Origin: CAZAMP01 sp964486455
GTDB taxonomy: Bacteria > Eisenbacteria > RBG-16-71-46 > CAZAMP01
Length of the DNA stretch: 64,000 nt
Assembly (NCBI GenBank): GCA_964486455.1
Contig: CAZAMP010000009.1
Span: 39,990 to 103,989 of the forward strand
Reading direction: 5' to 3'
The notes below the pieces were generated by a model. That model was not told the origin of the DNA and searched no databases. It saw only the letters and a program-made list of their open reading frames with translations. Below are positions 8,524-16,553 of the stretch, one piece after another. The first letter of the stretch is position 1. Each line of letters starts with the position of its first letter. Both the position numbers and the translations under genes were made by a program.

Positions 8524-9716
8524 TGTCTTCCCTTGAGGTACACCACGGCGAGGATCGACGCCGCGAACATCATCACGCCGCCGAAGAGGAACGGAGCGCC
8601 ATCACCCGCGGCGCCCATGAGCCCGCCGCCGACCGCGGGGCCCGCGATGCGCGCCAGACTCGCCGCCGACTGTGACGCCCCCATGATCCGTCCCTGCTCG
8701 TCCGCGGGGGCCCATTGGCTGATGAGACTCATGAGCGACGGCATGTTGAGCCCGTTTCCGAGCGCGACCGGGATACAGGCCAACATCAGTCCAACCAGAT
8801 TGCCCACGATCGCCATCCACAAGAGCCCCACCGCGCAGGCAAGCGTTCCGACGATCGCCAGCCGCTTCTCGCGAAATACCACCGTCAACGGATGTACCAG
8901 ACCCCCCTGGACGATGGCCATGAGAACGCCGATGTAGGCGAAGAGCCAGTAGACCGTGTTCTTTTCAAGCTCCAGACGACTTCCGAGAAAGAGGGAGAAC
9001 GTGGCCTCGAGATTCGAGAACGCGAATATGACGATGAAGTAGATGAGAATGGCAACTCCCACTCCGCGCATCCGGAGCGCGTCGCGTAACGCTCGAATCG
9101 TCTCCTGGAAGACCCGCAGGCCCTCCGAAACCCTGAGTGACGCGTCGCGTCGCCGTCGATCGGATTGGAGCGATTCCGGGAGCCAGAAGTACGCGGCGAT
9201 CAGGTTCACGACACACACCCCGGTCGCGGCCCAGCCCGGCCCGGAGAGACCAAAGAACTGGGTCGCTACGCCTCCGATGACCGGCCCGAAGATGAAACCG
9301 AGCCCGAATGCCATTCCGATGAGCCCCATGCCGCGCGAGCGTTGGTCGGGCGGTGTGGTGTCGGCGATGTACGCTTGCGCGACCGCGATGCTGGCGCCGC
9401 CGAAGCCCGAGATGATCCGCGAGACGTAGAGCACCGACACCGACGTGGCCAGCGCGAACACGATGTAGCCGAACCCGGAAATCGCGAGCGATGCCAGGAG
9501 GACCGGGCGGCGGCCGATCCGGTCGGAGATCCGTCCCCAGAACGGCGCCGCCAGGAACTGAACGAACGAGTGGGCGCTGAGCAGCATCGTGGCCTGAAAC
9601 GGCGAAGCACCATAGTCTTCCGCATAGCGGGGAAGGATCGGGACGACGATCCCGAAGCCGACGAGGAAGATGAAGACGGTGACGAAGATCACCGTTAGGG
9701 CTGAACGTTGTGGCAT
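8496..9716 (-). CDS. MFS transporter, DHA1/TetA-like drug exporter
   Basis: 406 aa with about 12 hydrophobic helices. It carries the MFS motif A GRISDRIGRRP between helices 2 and 3 and the G-rich exporter motif C region near GFGLGFIFGPVIGG. Proteins of this type expel small hydrophobic compounds by proton antiport. The ATG at 9716 lies downstream of a strong sigma-70-like promoter. No regulator is adjacent, so the substrate is unknown. Confidence 0.85.
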   Translation of the reverse strand: MPQRSALTVIFVTVFIFLVGFGIVVPILPRYAEDYGASPFQATMLLSAHSFVQFLAAPFWGRISDRIGRRPVLLASLAISGFGYIVFALATSVSVLYVSRIISGFGGASIAVAQAYIADTTPPDQRSRGMGLIGMAFGLGFIFGPVIGGVATQFFGLSGPGWAATGVCVVNLIAAYFWLPESLQSDRRRRDASLRVSEGLRVFQETIRALRDALRMRGVGVAILIYFIVIFAFSNLEATFSLFLGSRLELEKNTVYWLFAYIGVLMAIVQGGLVHPLTVVFREKRLAIVGTLACAVGLLWMAIVGNLVGLMLACIPVALGNGLNMPSLMSLISQWAPADEQGRIMGASQSAASLARIAGPAVGGGLMGAAGDGAPFLFGGVMMFAASILAVVYLKGRQENEPAARG

Positions 9717-9763
9717 ATGCGGTCTGTGTCCTCGCCGCGAATGAGGGATAACCGAGACGCGGC

Positions 9764-9792
9764 ATTATAGGGGCCGCACGACGGGTGGACAA
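9764..9792 (-). promoter_or_regulatory. Sigma-70-type promoter for the MFS gene
   Basis: On the minus strand TTGTCC (9792-9787) and TATAAT (9769-9764) are separated by 17 bp. The expected start site is near 9757, giving a leader of about 40 nt. Confidence 0.7.
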
Positions 9793-9831
9793 CGCCGCCC
9801 TCTCCCGCCTTTTCCCTCAAGGATTTCTGAC

Positions 9832-9853
9832 GAATTGAGGCTAGAATGGGTGC
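9832..9853 (+). promoter_or_regulatory. Leaderless-type promoter element of era (shared with tsaD)
   Basis: The 16-mer ATTGAGGCTAGAATGG ends four bases before the era ATG. The same 16-mer sits at the same distance before tsaD. TAGAAT (9842-9847) looks like a -10 box, and six bases separate it from the ATG, so transcription would begin at or next to the start codon. No Shine-Dalgarno is visible, which agrees with a leaderless mRNA. Confidence 0.55.
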
Positions 9854-10771
9854 ATGGACGATACGAACCTCCCAGAGAATCCGGACGGCGGATTTCGCTC
9901 CGGCTACGTCGCGCTCGTCGGCAGGCCGAATGTGGGGAAATCCACGCTTCTGAACCGACTCGTCGGACAGAAGCTCGCGATCGTCACGCCCAAGCCCCAG
10001 ACCACTCGGCGGCGGGTCGTCGGGATCTGGTCGGACGACACCCACCAGATGATCTTTCTCGACACGCCCGGACTGATCCGTCCGCGCTACCGGCTGCAGA
10101 GCTTCATGCTCCAGGTCGCGAGAAGTGCGGTCTCCGAGGCTGATGTCATCCTTGCGTTGCACGACGCGACGGATGGTGTCGACGTGCTTCAGGAGACACT
10201 CCATGAGTCGGCAAAGGGGCGAGGTCGCCTGATCGTCGCGCTCAACAAGATCGATCTGATCAAGAAGGAACGGCTCCTTCCCATGATCGATCAGCTTTCG
10301 AGAGAACTGGCGGATACTCCACTCGTGCCGGTGTCTGCGCTTCGAGGAGAAAACGTGGAGGCGCTGTGGGACGAATTGCGGGAAGCGCTTCCCATCGGCC
10401 CTCCGTACTACCCGCCCGAAGCCGTCACGGAACATCCCGAGCGTTTCTTCGTCGCCGAGATCGTCCGCGAGCAGATCCTCTTCCAGTTCCGTGACGAAGT
10501 GCCGTACGCCACCGAGGTCGAGGTGGAGCGATTCGAGGAATCGCCCGGACGCAAGGACGAGATCGATGCCGTCATCTACGTGGAACGTCCGTCGCAGAAG
10601 GGGATCCTGATCGGCAATCGGGGGGCGGCGATCAAGGCGCTCGGAATCGCCGCGCGCGCGGAAATCGAGGCGTTCCTGGAGCGACCTGTCGTGCTGAAGC
10701 TCTTCGTGAAGGTCGTGCCCGGCTGGCGGCGGGACGCACGAGCCCTCAGACGAATGGGATTCATGACGTAG
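9854..10771 (+). CDS. era: GTPase Era
   Basis: 305 aa. The GTP-binding P-loop GRPNVGKS is at 23-30; DTPG and NKID motifs follow. A C-terminal KH domain (about 210-300) carries the RNA-binding GXXG-like segment IGNRGAAIKALG. Era binds the 3' end of 16S rRNA in 30S assembly. The downstream nuclease gene begins 24 bp later on the same strand, so co-transcription is likely. Confidence 0.97.
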   Translation: MDDTNLPENPDGGFRSGYVALVGRPNVGKSTLLNRLVGQKLAIVTPKPQTTRRRVVGIWSDDTHQMIFLDTPGLIRPRYRLQSFMLQVARSAVSEADVILALHDATDGVDVLQETLHESAKGRGRLIVALNKIDLIKKERLLPMIDQLSRELADTPLVPVSALRGENVEALWDELREALPIGPPYYPPEAVTEHPERFFVAEIVREQILFQFRDEVPYATEVEVERFEESPGRKDEIDAVIYVERPSQKGILIGNRGAAIKALGIAARAEIEAFLERPVVLKLFVKVVPGWRRDARALRRMGFMT

Positions 10772-10795
10772 GTAGGGAGATCCCGAGGTGACCTG

Positions 10796-11755
10796 ATGAG
10801 CGATATTCTCGCGAATGACTTCAGCTGGTCGCAGAGCCGCGACCGTTCGTACCAGAAGTGCCTGAGACGCTACTACTACGACTACTACGGGCACTGGGGG
10901 GGGTGGGAATCGCATGCCGATCCCCAGACGCGCGAAATCTGGATCCTGAAGAGCATGCAGTCTCGGCAAATGTGGGTTGGGGGCCTCGTGCATGACGTCG
11001 TCGAGACCACGCTCCGATACACAAGACAGAACTACCCCGCCGTTCCGAGCGCGGACGAGCTTGCCCAGGCGTTCGTCGCGACGATGCGCGAGCAGTTCAA
11101 GGCATCGCGCGACGGTCAGTTCAGGAAGACCGGCCGGAAGGCCACGCGGCTCTTCGAGCATGAATTCGATGTCACCGTCGCCGACTCGAGCTGGCGGGAG
11201 CTTCGCGACATGGGTGTTCGCGCGATCCGAAACTTCGTCGCTTCCGACACGCTGAGGGAGATCCTCGCCGTTCATCCGGACGAGTGGATGCCGATCGAGC
11301 GCTTCGAGCATTTTCATCTCGACGACATCAAGGTGAACGTGAAGATCGACTTCGCCTACCGTGACGGCGACCTGCTGCACATCATCGATTGGAAGACCGG
11401 ATCCCGTCAGTCCGAACCCGCGACCATTCAGCTCGGTTGCTACGCGCTCTTTGCGCTGGAGAAGTGGTCGGCCGAGATCGGCAAGATACGGACGGCCGAG
11501 GTGAATCTCACGCGGGGCGAGATCGCCGAGACGCAGATAGCGGACGAGGACCTGCAGGGTACGCGCGAGTACATTCGTGATAGTGCCGCGTCGATGCTCA
11601 GGAGACTGAACGTCCCGGAGCGAAACGAAGCCCGCATCGACAACTTCGCGAAAGTCGAGGAGCTTCGGATCTGCCGTTGGTGCAACTTCCAGCGCGTGTG
11701 CCTGGGCGGGACGGCGAACGAACTACTGAAGAACCGCGCCCGGGGCAGGGCCTAG
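10796..11755 (+). CDS. PD-(D/E)XK nuclease with Fe-S cysteines (Cas4/AddB C-terminal-like)
   Basis: 319 aa. Nuclease motifs are visible: His66 in GLVHDVVE, Asp185 in KIDF, Asp198 and Lys200 in IIDWKTG, and a QLGCY motif at 212-216. Four cysteines at positions 22, 293, 296 and 302 (one N-terminal, then CxxCx5C) match the 4Fe-4S clasp of Cas4 and AddB nucleases. No CRISPR array or cas gene is near. A UvrD-like helicase is convergent with a 8-bp gap, suggesting the two could act together in DNA end processing, though they are not co-transcribed. Confidence 0.8.
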   Translation: MSDILANDFSWSQSRDRSYQKCLRRYYYDYYGHWGGWESHADPQTREIWILKSMQSRQMWVGGLVHDVVETTLRYTRQNYPAVPSADELAQAFVATMREQFKASRDGQFRKTGRKATRLFEHEFDVTVADSSWRELRDMGVRAIRNFVASDTLREILAVHPDEWMPIERFEHFHLDDIKVNVKIDFAYRDGDLLHIIDWKTGSRQSEPATIQLGCYALFALEKWSAEIGKIRTAEVNLTRGEIAETQIADEDLQGTREYIRDSAASMLRRLNVPERNEARIDNFAKVEELRICRWCNFQRVCLGGTANELLKNRARGRA

Positions 11756-11763
11756 ACCTAAAC

Positions 11764-13737
11764 CTAGCCCGTCACCGCCCACCGCTCGACGAGCTTCCCG
11801 GGCACGTCCTCGATGAACCGTGACGGCTTCGACAACACCCTGCCGCTCGACGGATGGTAGATCCCGACCGGATATGTGATGTAGAGCTGATCGCGCGTCC
11901 GCGTCGTCGCCACGTACATCAGACGCCGCTCTTCTTCCAGCGCCTCCGGGTCGCGGGCGCTCCAGAACGAAGGGAAGAAGCCGTCGAGCGCCCCCAGCAC
12001 GATCACGACCTTCCACTCCATGCCTTTCGCCGAGTGAATGGTCGAGAGCACCAGTCGTTCACCCTCATCAAGCGGTGTCGCGAGACGGTTTTCGACCGCG
12101 CGGCTGGGGGGATCGAGCGACATATCGGACAAGAGCCTCTCGAGCCCGTCATATCCCTCGCTCAATACCTGGAAATGCTCTAGGTCCCGTCCCCGGCGCT
12201 GCTGGTCGTCGTAGCGATCCTTCAGGATCGGCTCGTAGTAGCGAATGATTTCGTCCACCATCGCCGCGGGCGGTTTCTTCCCGGTCCGTAGTCTTCCGAA
12301 CAGCTCCTCCAACGCCGTCAGGCGCCTTTGGAGCGGAGAGCCGATCTCCGCCTTCGAGAAAGCGAACGGGTCGGATTGTGTGGCGGACGCCGCCACGACG
12401 TCCGCCGCTCGCTTCGGTCCCACGCCCTCCACGAGACACAGAAGGCGGTTCCAGGAGATCGCGTCGCGCGGATTCGCGAGCACCCGCAGATGGGCCATGA
12501 CGTCCTTGATGTGGGCGGCCTCGAGGAAGCGAAAACCGCCGTATTTGACGTAGGGAATATCACGGCGGGCGAGCTCGATTTCCAGCTCGTACGACTGGAA
12601 CGAGCTTCGGAAGAGCACCGCCATGCGGTTGAGCGATATCCCTTCTTCGCGGTGTTCGATGATGCGTTGCGCGATGAAGGCGGCCTGATCGGCCTCTCCG
12701 TCGGTCATCACGATGGCCGGCTTCTCGCCTCCGCGCCGCTCGGTGTAGAGGCGTTTCTCGAAACCGATCGACGCCTTCGCGATGATCGCGTTCGTGACGT
12801 CGAGGACCGGCTGCGTGCTCCTGTAGTTCCGCTCGAGCTTCACGACGGTGGCGTCTTCGTAGCGCGTGGGGAACTCCACGATGTTCCGGTAGTCGGCGCC
12901 CCGAAACGCGTAGATCGATTGCGAGTCGTCGCCGACAACCATGAGATTTCGGTGTTCGGCGACTAGGCGATCGGTGATCTCCGCCTGCAGCTGATTCGTG
13001 TCCTGGTATTCGTCGACCAGCAGGTATTTGAATCGGGCGCGCATCTCTTTGCACGCACGTCCCTCCTCGCGTAGCGCCTCGAGCAAATACACGAGGAGAT
13101 CGTCATAGTCCATCAGCGCGTGGCGTCTCTTGAACGCGTTGTACTCTTTCTCGATCTCCATGACGGCGTCGAGGTGCGGCATGAAATGCTCGTATTCGTC
13201 CTCGAGGATCTGCTTGATCGACGTGCTTCGGTTCACGGCCTTCGAGAAGACGTCCATGAGCGTTCGCTTGCGCGGAAAGCGGCGCTCGCCGCGACCGAGG
13301 CCGCGTTGGCCACGGACGAGCTGAATCGTGTCCTCGGCGTCGCCCCGGTCGAGGATGGAGAAGCGGTTGGGATAGCCCTCCGGCGGAAACCGTGTGAGCA
13401 TCCGCACGGCGAAGGCGTGATACGTCCCGCCGACGATGCCCTGGCAATCCACGCCGAGGAGCTTCTCCACTCTGCCGACCATCTCTTGGGCCGCGCGGCG
13501 CGTGAAGGTGAGGAGGACGATCTCGTCGGGCGGGAGTCCCGTTTCGAGAAGCCGCGCGACTCGGTAGGTGAGCGTGCGTGTTTTACCGGTGCCCGCGCCC
13601 GCGATGACGAGTAGCGGCCCTTCGAGGGTGAAGACGGCTTCACGTTGGTCATCGTTGAGCGCGCGGTCGTAGTGGATTCCCTTCGGCTTTCCGCCGACCC
13701 GCTTCAGTTTGTACACCCGATAGCGTTCGTCAGCCAT
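11764..13737 (-). CDS. UvrD/Rep/PcrA-family superfamily 1 DNA helicase
   Basis: 657 aa. Motifs in order: AGAGTGKT (Walker A), VDEYQDTN (Walker B), GDDSQSIYAFRGA (motif III), TIHSAKGMEW (motif V) and LMYVATTRTRD (motif VI). It is a little shorter than E. coli UvrD. The likely role is 3'-5' unwinding in repair or at stalled forks. GGAG precedes the ATG. It begins 11 bp after the PMT-family gene on the same strand, so the two share a transcript. Confidence 0.93.
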   Translation of the reverse strand: MADERYRVYKLKRVGGKPKGIHYDRALNDDQREAVFTLEGPLLVIAGAGTGKTRTLTYRVARLLETGLPPDEIVLLTFTRRAAQEMVGRVEKLLGVDCQGIVGGTYHAFAVRMLTRFPPEGYPNRFSILDRGDAEDTIQLVRGQRGLGRGERRFPRKRTLMDVFSKAVNRSTSIKQILEDEYEHFMPHLDAVMEIEKEYNAFKRRHALMDYDDLLVYLLEALREEGRACKEMRARFKYLLVDEYQDTNQLQAEITDRLVAEHRNLMVVGDDSQSIYAFRGADYRNIVEFPTRYEDATVVKLERNYRSTQPVLDVTNAIIAKASIGFEKRLYTERRGGEKPAIVMTDGEADQAAFIAQRIIEHREEGISLNRMAVLFRSSFQSYELEIELARRDIPYVKYGGFRFLEAAHIKDVMAHLRVLANPRDAISWNRLLCLVEGVGPKRAADVVAASATQSDPFAFSKAEIGSPLQRRLTALEELFGRLRTGKKPPAAMVDEIIRYYEPILKDRYDDQQRRGRDLEHFQVLSEGYDGLERLLSDMSLDPPSRAVENRLATPLDEGERLVLSTIHSAKGMEWKVVIVLGALDGFFPSFWSARDPEALEEERRLMYVATTRTRDQLYITYPVGIYHPSSGRVLSKPSRFIEDVPGKLVERWAVTG

Positions 13738-13748
13738 GCGTCTCCGCC

Positions 13749-15341
13749 CTACCGCGTCCGTGTGAAGAAGGTGAAATGTTCAAGCCGACCCGCGGCCGCA
13801 TAGCGCTCGCTGAGAAGCATCGAAATCTCGGGATAGAGCGAGAGCGCCGCGCGGGAATCGAGCCCGAGCCCGGTGACCCACGGCATTCGGTCATCGCTCA
13901 TGATGACGATCACGTCGGGTGGCGCATCGAGAAGCGTCGCGACGATCTCATCGTGCCAGCGCTCCGGGCTCCACGGGCTCAAGAGCGGCGCGATGTAGAT
14001 GAACCGCGACGCCGGCTTCCGCCCGCTCAGCGTGTAAAGAAGCGGCTCGAAACCCCAGACGAACAGGCTACCATCGCGCGGACAGATGCGCTGCACTTCT
14101 TCCGCGGCGGACCAGGTCGCGCTGAGGCAGAAATCACCGCGCCCAAAGCGCCCGAATGCGGGCCTGCTGTGGTACGTCTCACGCGAATCGATTCCCATCA
14201 AGTAGCGGGTCGCGCCGATCCGTTCCTGCAATACAGGAGAGCGGGCGAAGGCGAGCGACAGAATCGCGAGAACCACGAGAAGCCCACCCACGATGCTCAT
14301 CACCGAGCGCCTGCCCCGAAATCGGTCCAGAAGCCTGTCGACACCGATGCCCGTCGCCCAGGCCAGAAACGGGAAGATCGGGATCCAGTGATAGTAGAAG
14401 AACTTCCCCTGCGCGACGACGCCGACCAGTGTCGTCAGAATCCCCAGAACGGGAACGATCCAAAGCGGCAGTGCTCGCGAAAGCGCCATCATCACGAGGC
14501 CGAGAATCGGCGGCCCCAGAAGGAACGGCCGCGTCTCAAAGAAGCCGACGACGGTGCGTACACTCGACGCGATCGCCTGCGCGGACCCGCTGGCCAACAG
14601 CATTCTGCTGTATCCCGGGAGATAGTCGCGCTGGATCTCGATGAACGCCTCGAGCGCTCCGCCGACGAGGAGATAGAGCATCGCTACGGCGATGGGCGTC
14701 GCCGCGCTCAGAGCGAAGACCGTCCAGCGGGTTCGTTCGGAGAGCGAGTCGGGCCAGATCCCGCTGATCTCACCGCTCGCGTCGCGATTCGGCACCTGGA
14801 GCCGGGCGAAGACAATGAGGAGCGGGGCGTAGAGGATTGCCGTGTACTTCAGGAGACCGGCGGCGCCGAAGCAGAGCCCTGCCGCGACCACGCGCCGGCG
14901 CGCGTGCGGACCGTTCTGGATGAGGACGAAGCTCCAGAGGATGAGCGCCGCCATGAACCCCTCGGCCTGGCCCATGTCGCGAAAGCCCAGGCACATGAGT
15001 GCCGCGACACCGTAGTGAGCCGCGGCGATCCCGGCCGCGCGCACGCTGATGGGACGCAGAAGACGGTACAACGCCGTGACGCCCGCGAGGAGCGACACGA
15101 GATCCAGGAGCCGGATACCCCACGCCTTCCCGCCCGAGACGATACCGGTCATGGCGTAGATCAGATGGATGCCGGGCGGCTTGAAGTCGAACGCGTCGCG
15201 ATAGGGGAACCCCTCGCTCAGCATCACGTCACCGATGAGGGCGAAGATCGACTGGTCCCGCCAGTATGGAATCGCCAGTGTCGGGATTCCTAAGACGAAC
15301 AGGCAGACGAGAATGGTGATGAGGAGTCTTCGTTCGGACAA
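13749..15341 (-). CDS. PMT/ArnT-family glycosyltransferase, membrane-bound
   Basis: 530 aa with about 10-12 hydrophobic helices. The first periplasmic loop has YWRDQSIF (Asp29) and a GFPYRDAFDFKPPGI motif typical of PMT_2/GT83 proteins that transfer sugars from polyprenyl phosphates. The start is TTG, with GGGAG upstream. The acceptor is unknown. A GGCTAGAATG element (+ strand 15388-15397) about 47 bp upstream on the minus strand looks like its -10 region. Confidence 0.8.
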   Translation of the reverse strand: MSERRLLITILVCLFVLGIPTLAIPYWRDQSIFALIGDVMLSEGFPYRDAFDFKPPGIHLIYAMTGIVSGGKAWGIRLLDLVSLLAGVTALYRLLRPISVRAAGIAAAHYGVAALMCLGFRDMGQAEGFMAALILWSFVLIQNGPHARRRVVAAGLCFGAAGLLKYTAILYAPLLIVFARLQVPNRDASGEISGIWPDSLSERTRWTVFALSAATPIAVAMLYLLVGGALEAFIEIQRDYLPGYSRMLLASGSAQAIASSVRTVVGFFETRPFLLGPPILGLVMMALSRALPLWIVPVLGILTTLVGVVAQGKFFYYHWIPIFPFLAWATGIGVDRLLDRFRGRRSVMSIVGGLLVVLAILSLAFARSPVLQERIGATRYLMGIDSRETYHSRPAFGRFGRGDFCLSATWSAAEEVQRICPRDGSLFVWGFEPLLYTLSGRKPASRFIYIAPLLSPWSPERWHDEIVATLLDAPPDVIVIMSDDRMPWVTGLGLDSRAALSLYPEISMLLSERYAAAGRLEHFTFFTRTR

Positions 15342-15387
15342 CCCGCGCTCCCGCGAATGATGCGCCCGCGGTCGTCGCGGGTCGCGT

Positions 15388-15397
15388 CATTCTAGCC
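15388..15397 (-). promoter_or_regulatory. Candidate -10 element (GGCTAGAATG) for the PMT-helicase unit
   Basis: The minus-strand decamer matches the core of the era/tsaD element (GGCTAGAATG). It lies about 47 bp before the TTG start, within the 78-bp gap between the secreted protein gene and the PMT gene. No clear -35 box is present. Confidence 0.4.
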
Positions 15398-15419
15398 GGA
15401 AGCGTGGGGGGAGGTCACC

Positions 15420-16118
15420 CTACCGATACTGCCCTTTGAGCCGCGACCAGCTCGTCACGTCCACCGGCGTTCCGTGGAAGTCGAACAGAACGAAAGCCTG
15501 CTCGTAGGGAGCGGAGACCTCGCTCCACGGCACCCAGTCCGGGTAGCCGAACAGCTCGCCGCGGAAGCATGCGATCGTCCCATTTCCGTCGCCCGAGCTG
15601 CCGATGCCCCACTGCGGAGGGAAGCAGAGAAGTGCCTGGATGACGATGTAGTAGGTCTGTCCGACCGCGCCCGTGAACTGACCGCTCAGCTCGGCGCAGT
15701 AGGAGGCGTCCGTGCCCTCCATGCTCTCGTGATACTCGGTCACCGTTTCGGAGTAGACGAGCTCGCCGGGGAAGTTGCCCGCGCCTTGTGTGTAGATGTT
15801 GATGCGAAAACCCTCGGGCGGAACCGGACTACCGCTCCAATAGCCGCCCCACCAGCCGACCGCGTGCATGAAGTTGTCGGCCGCCACGAAGTCGTCCGCG
15901 CTTTCCGCCACGAATGGGTAGCATGTGTCGTCTTGCGAGGCGAGCAGCGACACACCGTCGGGCGTCTGTTCCCACCGCGGGATGCCGGAGCAGTCGTACG
16001 CGCCCGTCTGTACATCGAAGTTATAGCCGAGCCTCACCTCGTCGATGCCCGTTGCCGAACCCACCGTGACGACGACCGGAAGAAGCGCCAGGCTGACGCA
16101 AATTCGTGGGATGCTCAT
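15420..16118 (-). CDS. Secreted protein of unknown function
   Basis: 232 aa with a signal peptide (residues 1 to about 23). The mature chain is rich in Tyr, Trp, Gly and acidic residues, with several cysteines and a carbohydrate-binding-like beta character (VAADNFMHAVGWWGGYW, FRINIYTQGAGNFPGELVYSE). Similar 'DDFvv.dg..w.i..v..yG' segments are common in secreted proteins of FCB candidate phyla. There is no FlgD-like C-terminus. I do not recognise a named family. Confidence 0.65.
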   Translation of the reverse strand: MSIPRICVSLALLPVVVTVGSATGIDEVRLGYNFDVQTGAYDCSGIPRWEQTPDGVSLLASQDDTCYPFVAESADDFVAADNFMHAVGWWGGYWSGSPVPPEGFRINIYTQGAGNFPGELVYSETVTEYHESMEGTDASYCAELSGQFTGAVGQTYYIVIQALLCFPPQWGIGSSGDGNGTIACFRGELFGYPDWVPWSEVSAPYEQAFVLFDFHGTPVDVTSWSRLKGQYR

Positions 16119-16531
16119 CTCATCGTCCTCGAATGTTGGGGGAATGCCCGGTCTACCCCGTGAGGTATCGGTACTTATCTATTCTTCGGCTGGACACGCC
16201 CCGATTCTGAACAGGCGACAGGTCGCCTCCTGTCTCCGGCGGCTCTTGATGACCGATCGTCGGTTGAATGGATGCGGTCATGGAAACAGAAACCCGAAAG
16301 GACACACCGTTCGCCCGGCCGTAGGCGACGCCGGGGCCGGACCCAGGCGATCTGTCTCCCCGGGGAGACAAGTAAGATGTTGGAATCACTCCAGTTACGA
16401 TTCGCGCGTCGAGCGATGACGCGGGTTCCCCACGCCGTGGACGCACCGGAAATCATGAAGCCGCCCTCCGCGGGAACGCGTGAAGGACCTCTTCCCACGG
16501 TCCGGACGACAAGTAGGCGCGTCTTCTCGTC
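16119..16531. other. Intergenic region (about 410 bp) with inverted repeats, no gene seen
   Basis: Between the divergent secreted-protein gene and tsaD. No open frame here has a ribosome site or protein-like composition. It holds AGGCGAC-ag-GTCGCCT (16213-16228) and an 18-bp perfect palindrome (16353-16370). Confidence 0.55.
16353..16370. repeat. 18-bp perfect palindrome
   Basis: TGTCTCCCCGGGGAGACA reads the same on both strands. It could be a dimeric-regulator operator or, in RNA, a 7-bp stem with a CCGG loop. It is about 180 bp upstream of tsaD. Confidence 0.5.
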
Positions 16532-16553
16532 GGATTGAGGCTAGAATGGCGCC
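16532..16553 (+). promoter_or_regulatory. Leaderless-type promoter element of tsaD (shared with era)
   Basis: ATTGAGGCTAGAATGG with TAGAAT at 16542-16547, then six bases to the ATG at 16554. Sequence and spacing are identical to the era element. No Shine-Dalgarno and no obvious -35 box. Confidence 0.55.

Noticed and set aside
9695..11380. A 561-residue open frame on the minus strand opposite era and the Fe-S nuclease
   Set aside because: It is the antisense of two well-supported genes, is rich in Arg/His/Asp/Pro and shows no domain or ribosome site. It is a GC-driven shadow.
10796..11755. The Cas4-like nuclease as evidence for a CRISPR locus
   Set aside because: No repeat array and no other cas gene occur anywhere in the window.
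11748..11770. GGGCCTAG...CTAGCCC inverted repeat between the nuclease and helicase genes as a bidirectional terminator
   Set aside because: The stem has a bulge, both stop codons lie within it, and there is no T-run on either strand.
13776..15293. A 505-residue plus-strand frame opposite the PMT glycosyltransferase
   Set aside because: Extreme Arg/Glu/Pro composition, and the opposite strand encodes a clear membrane enzyme with family motifs.
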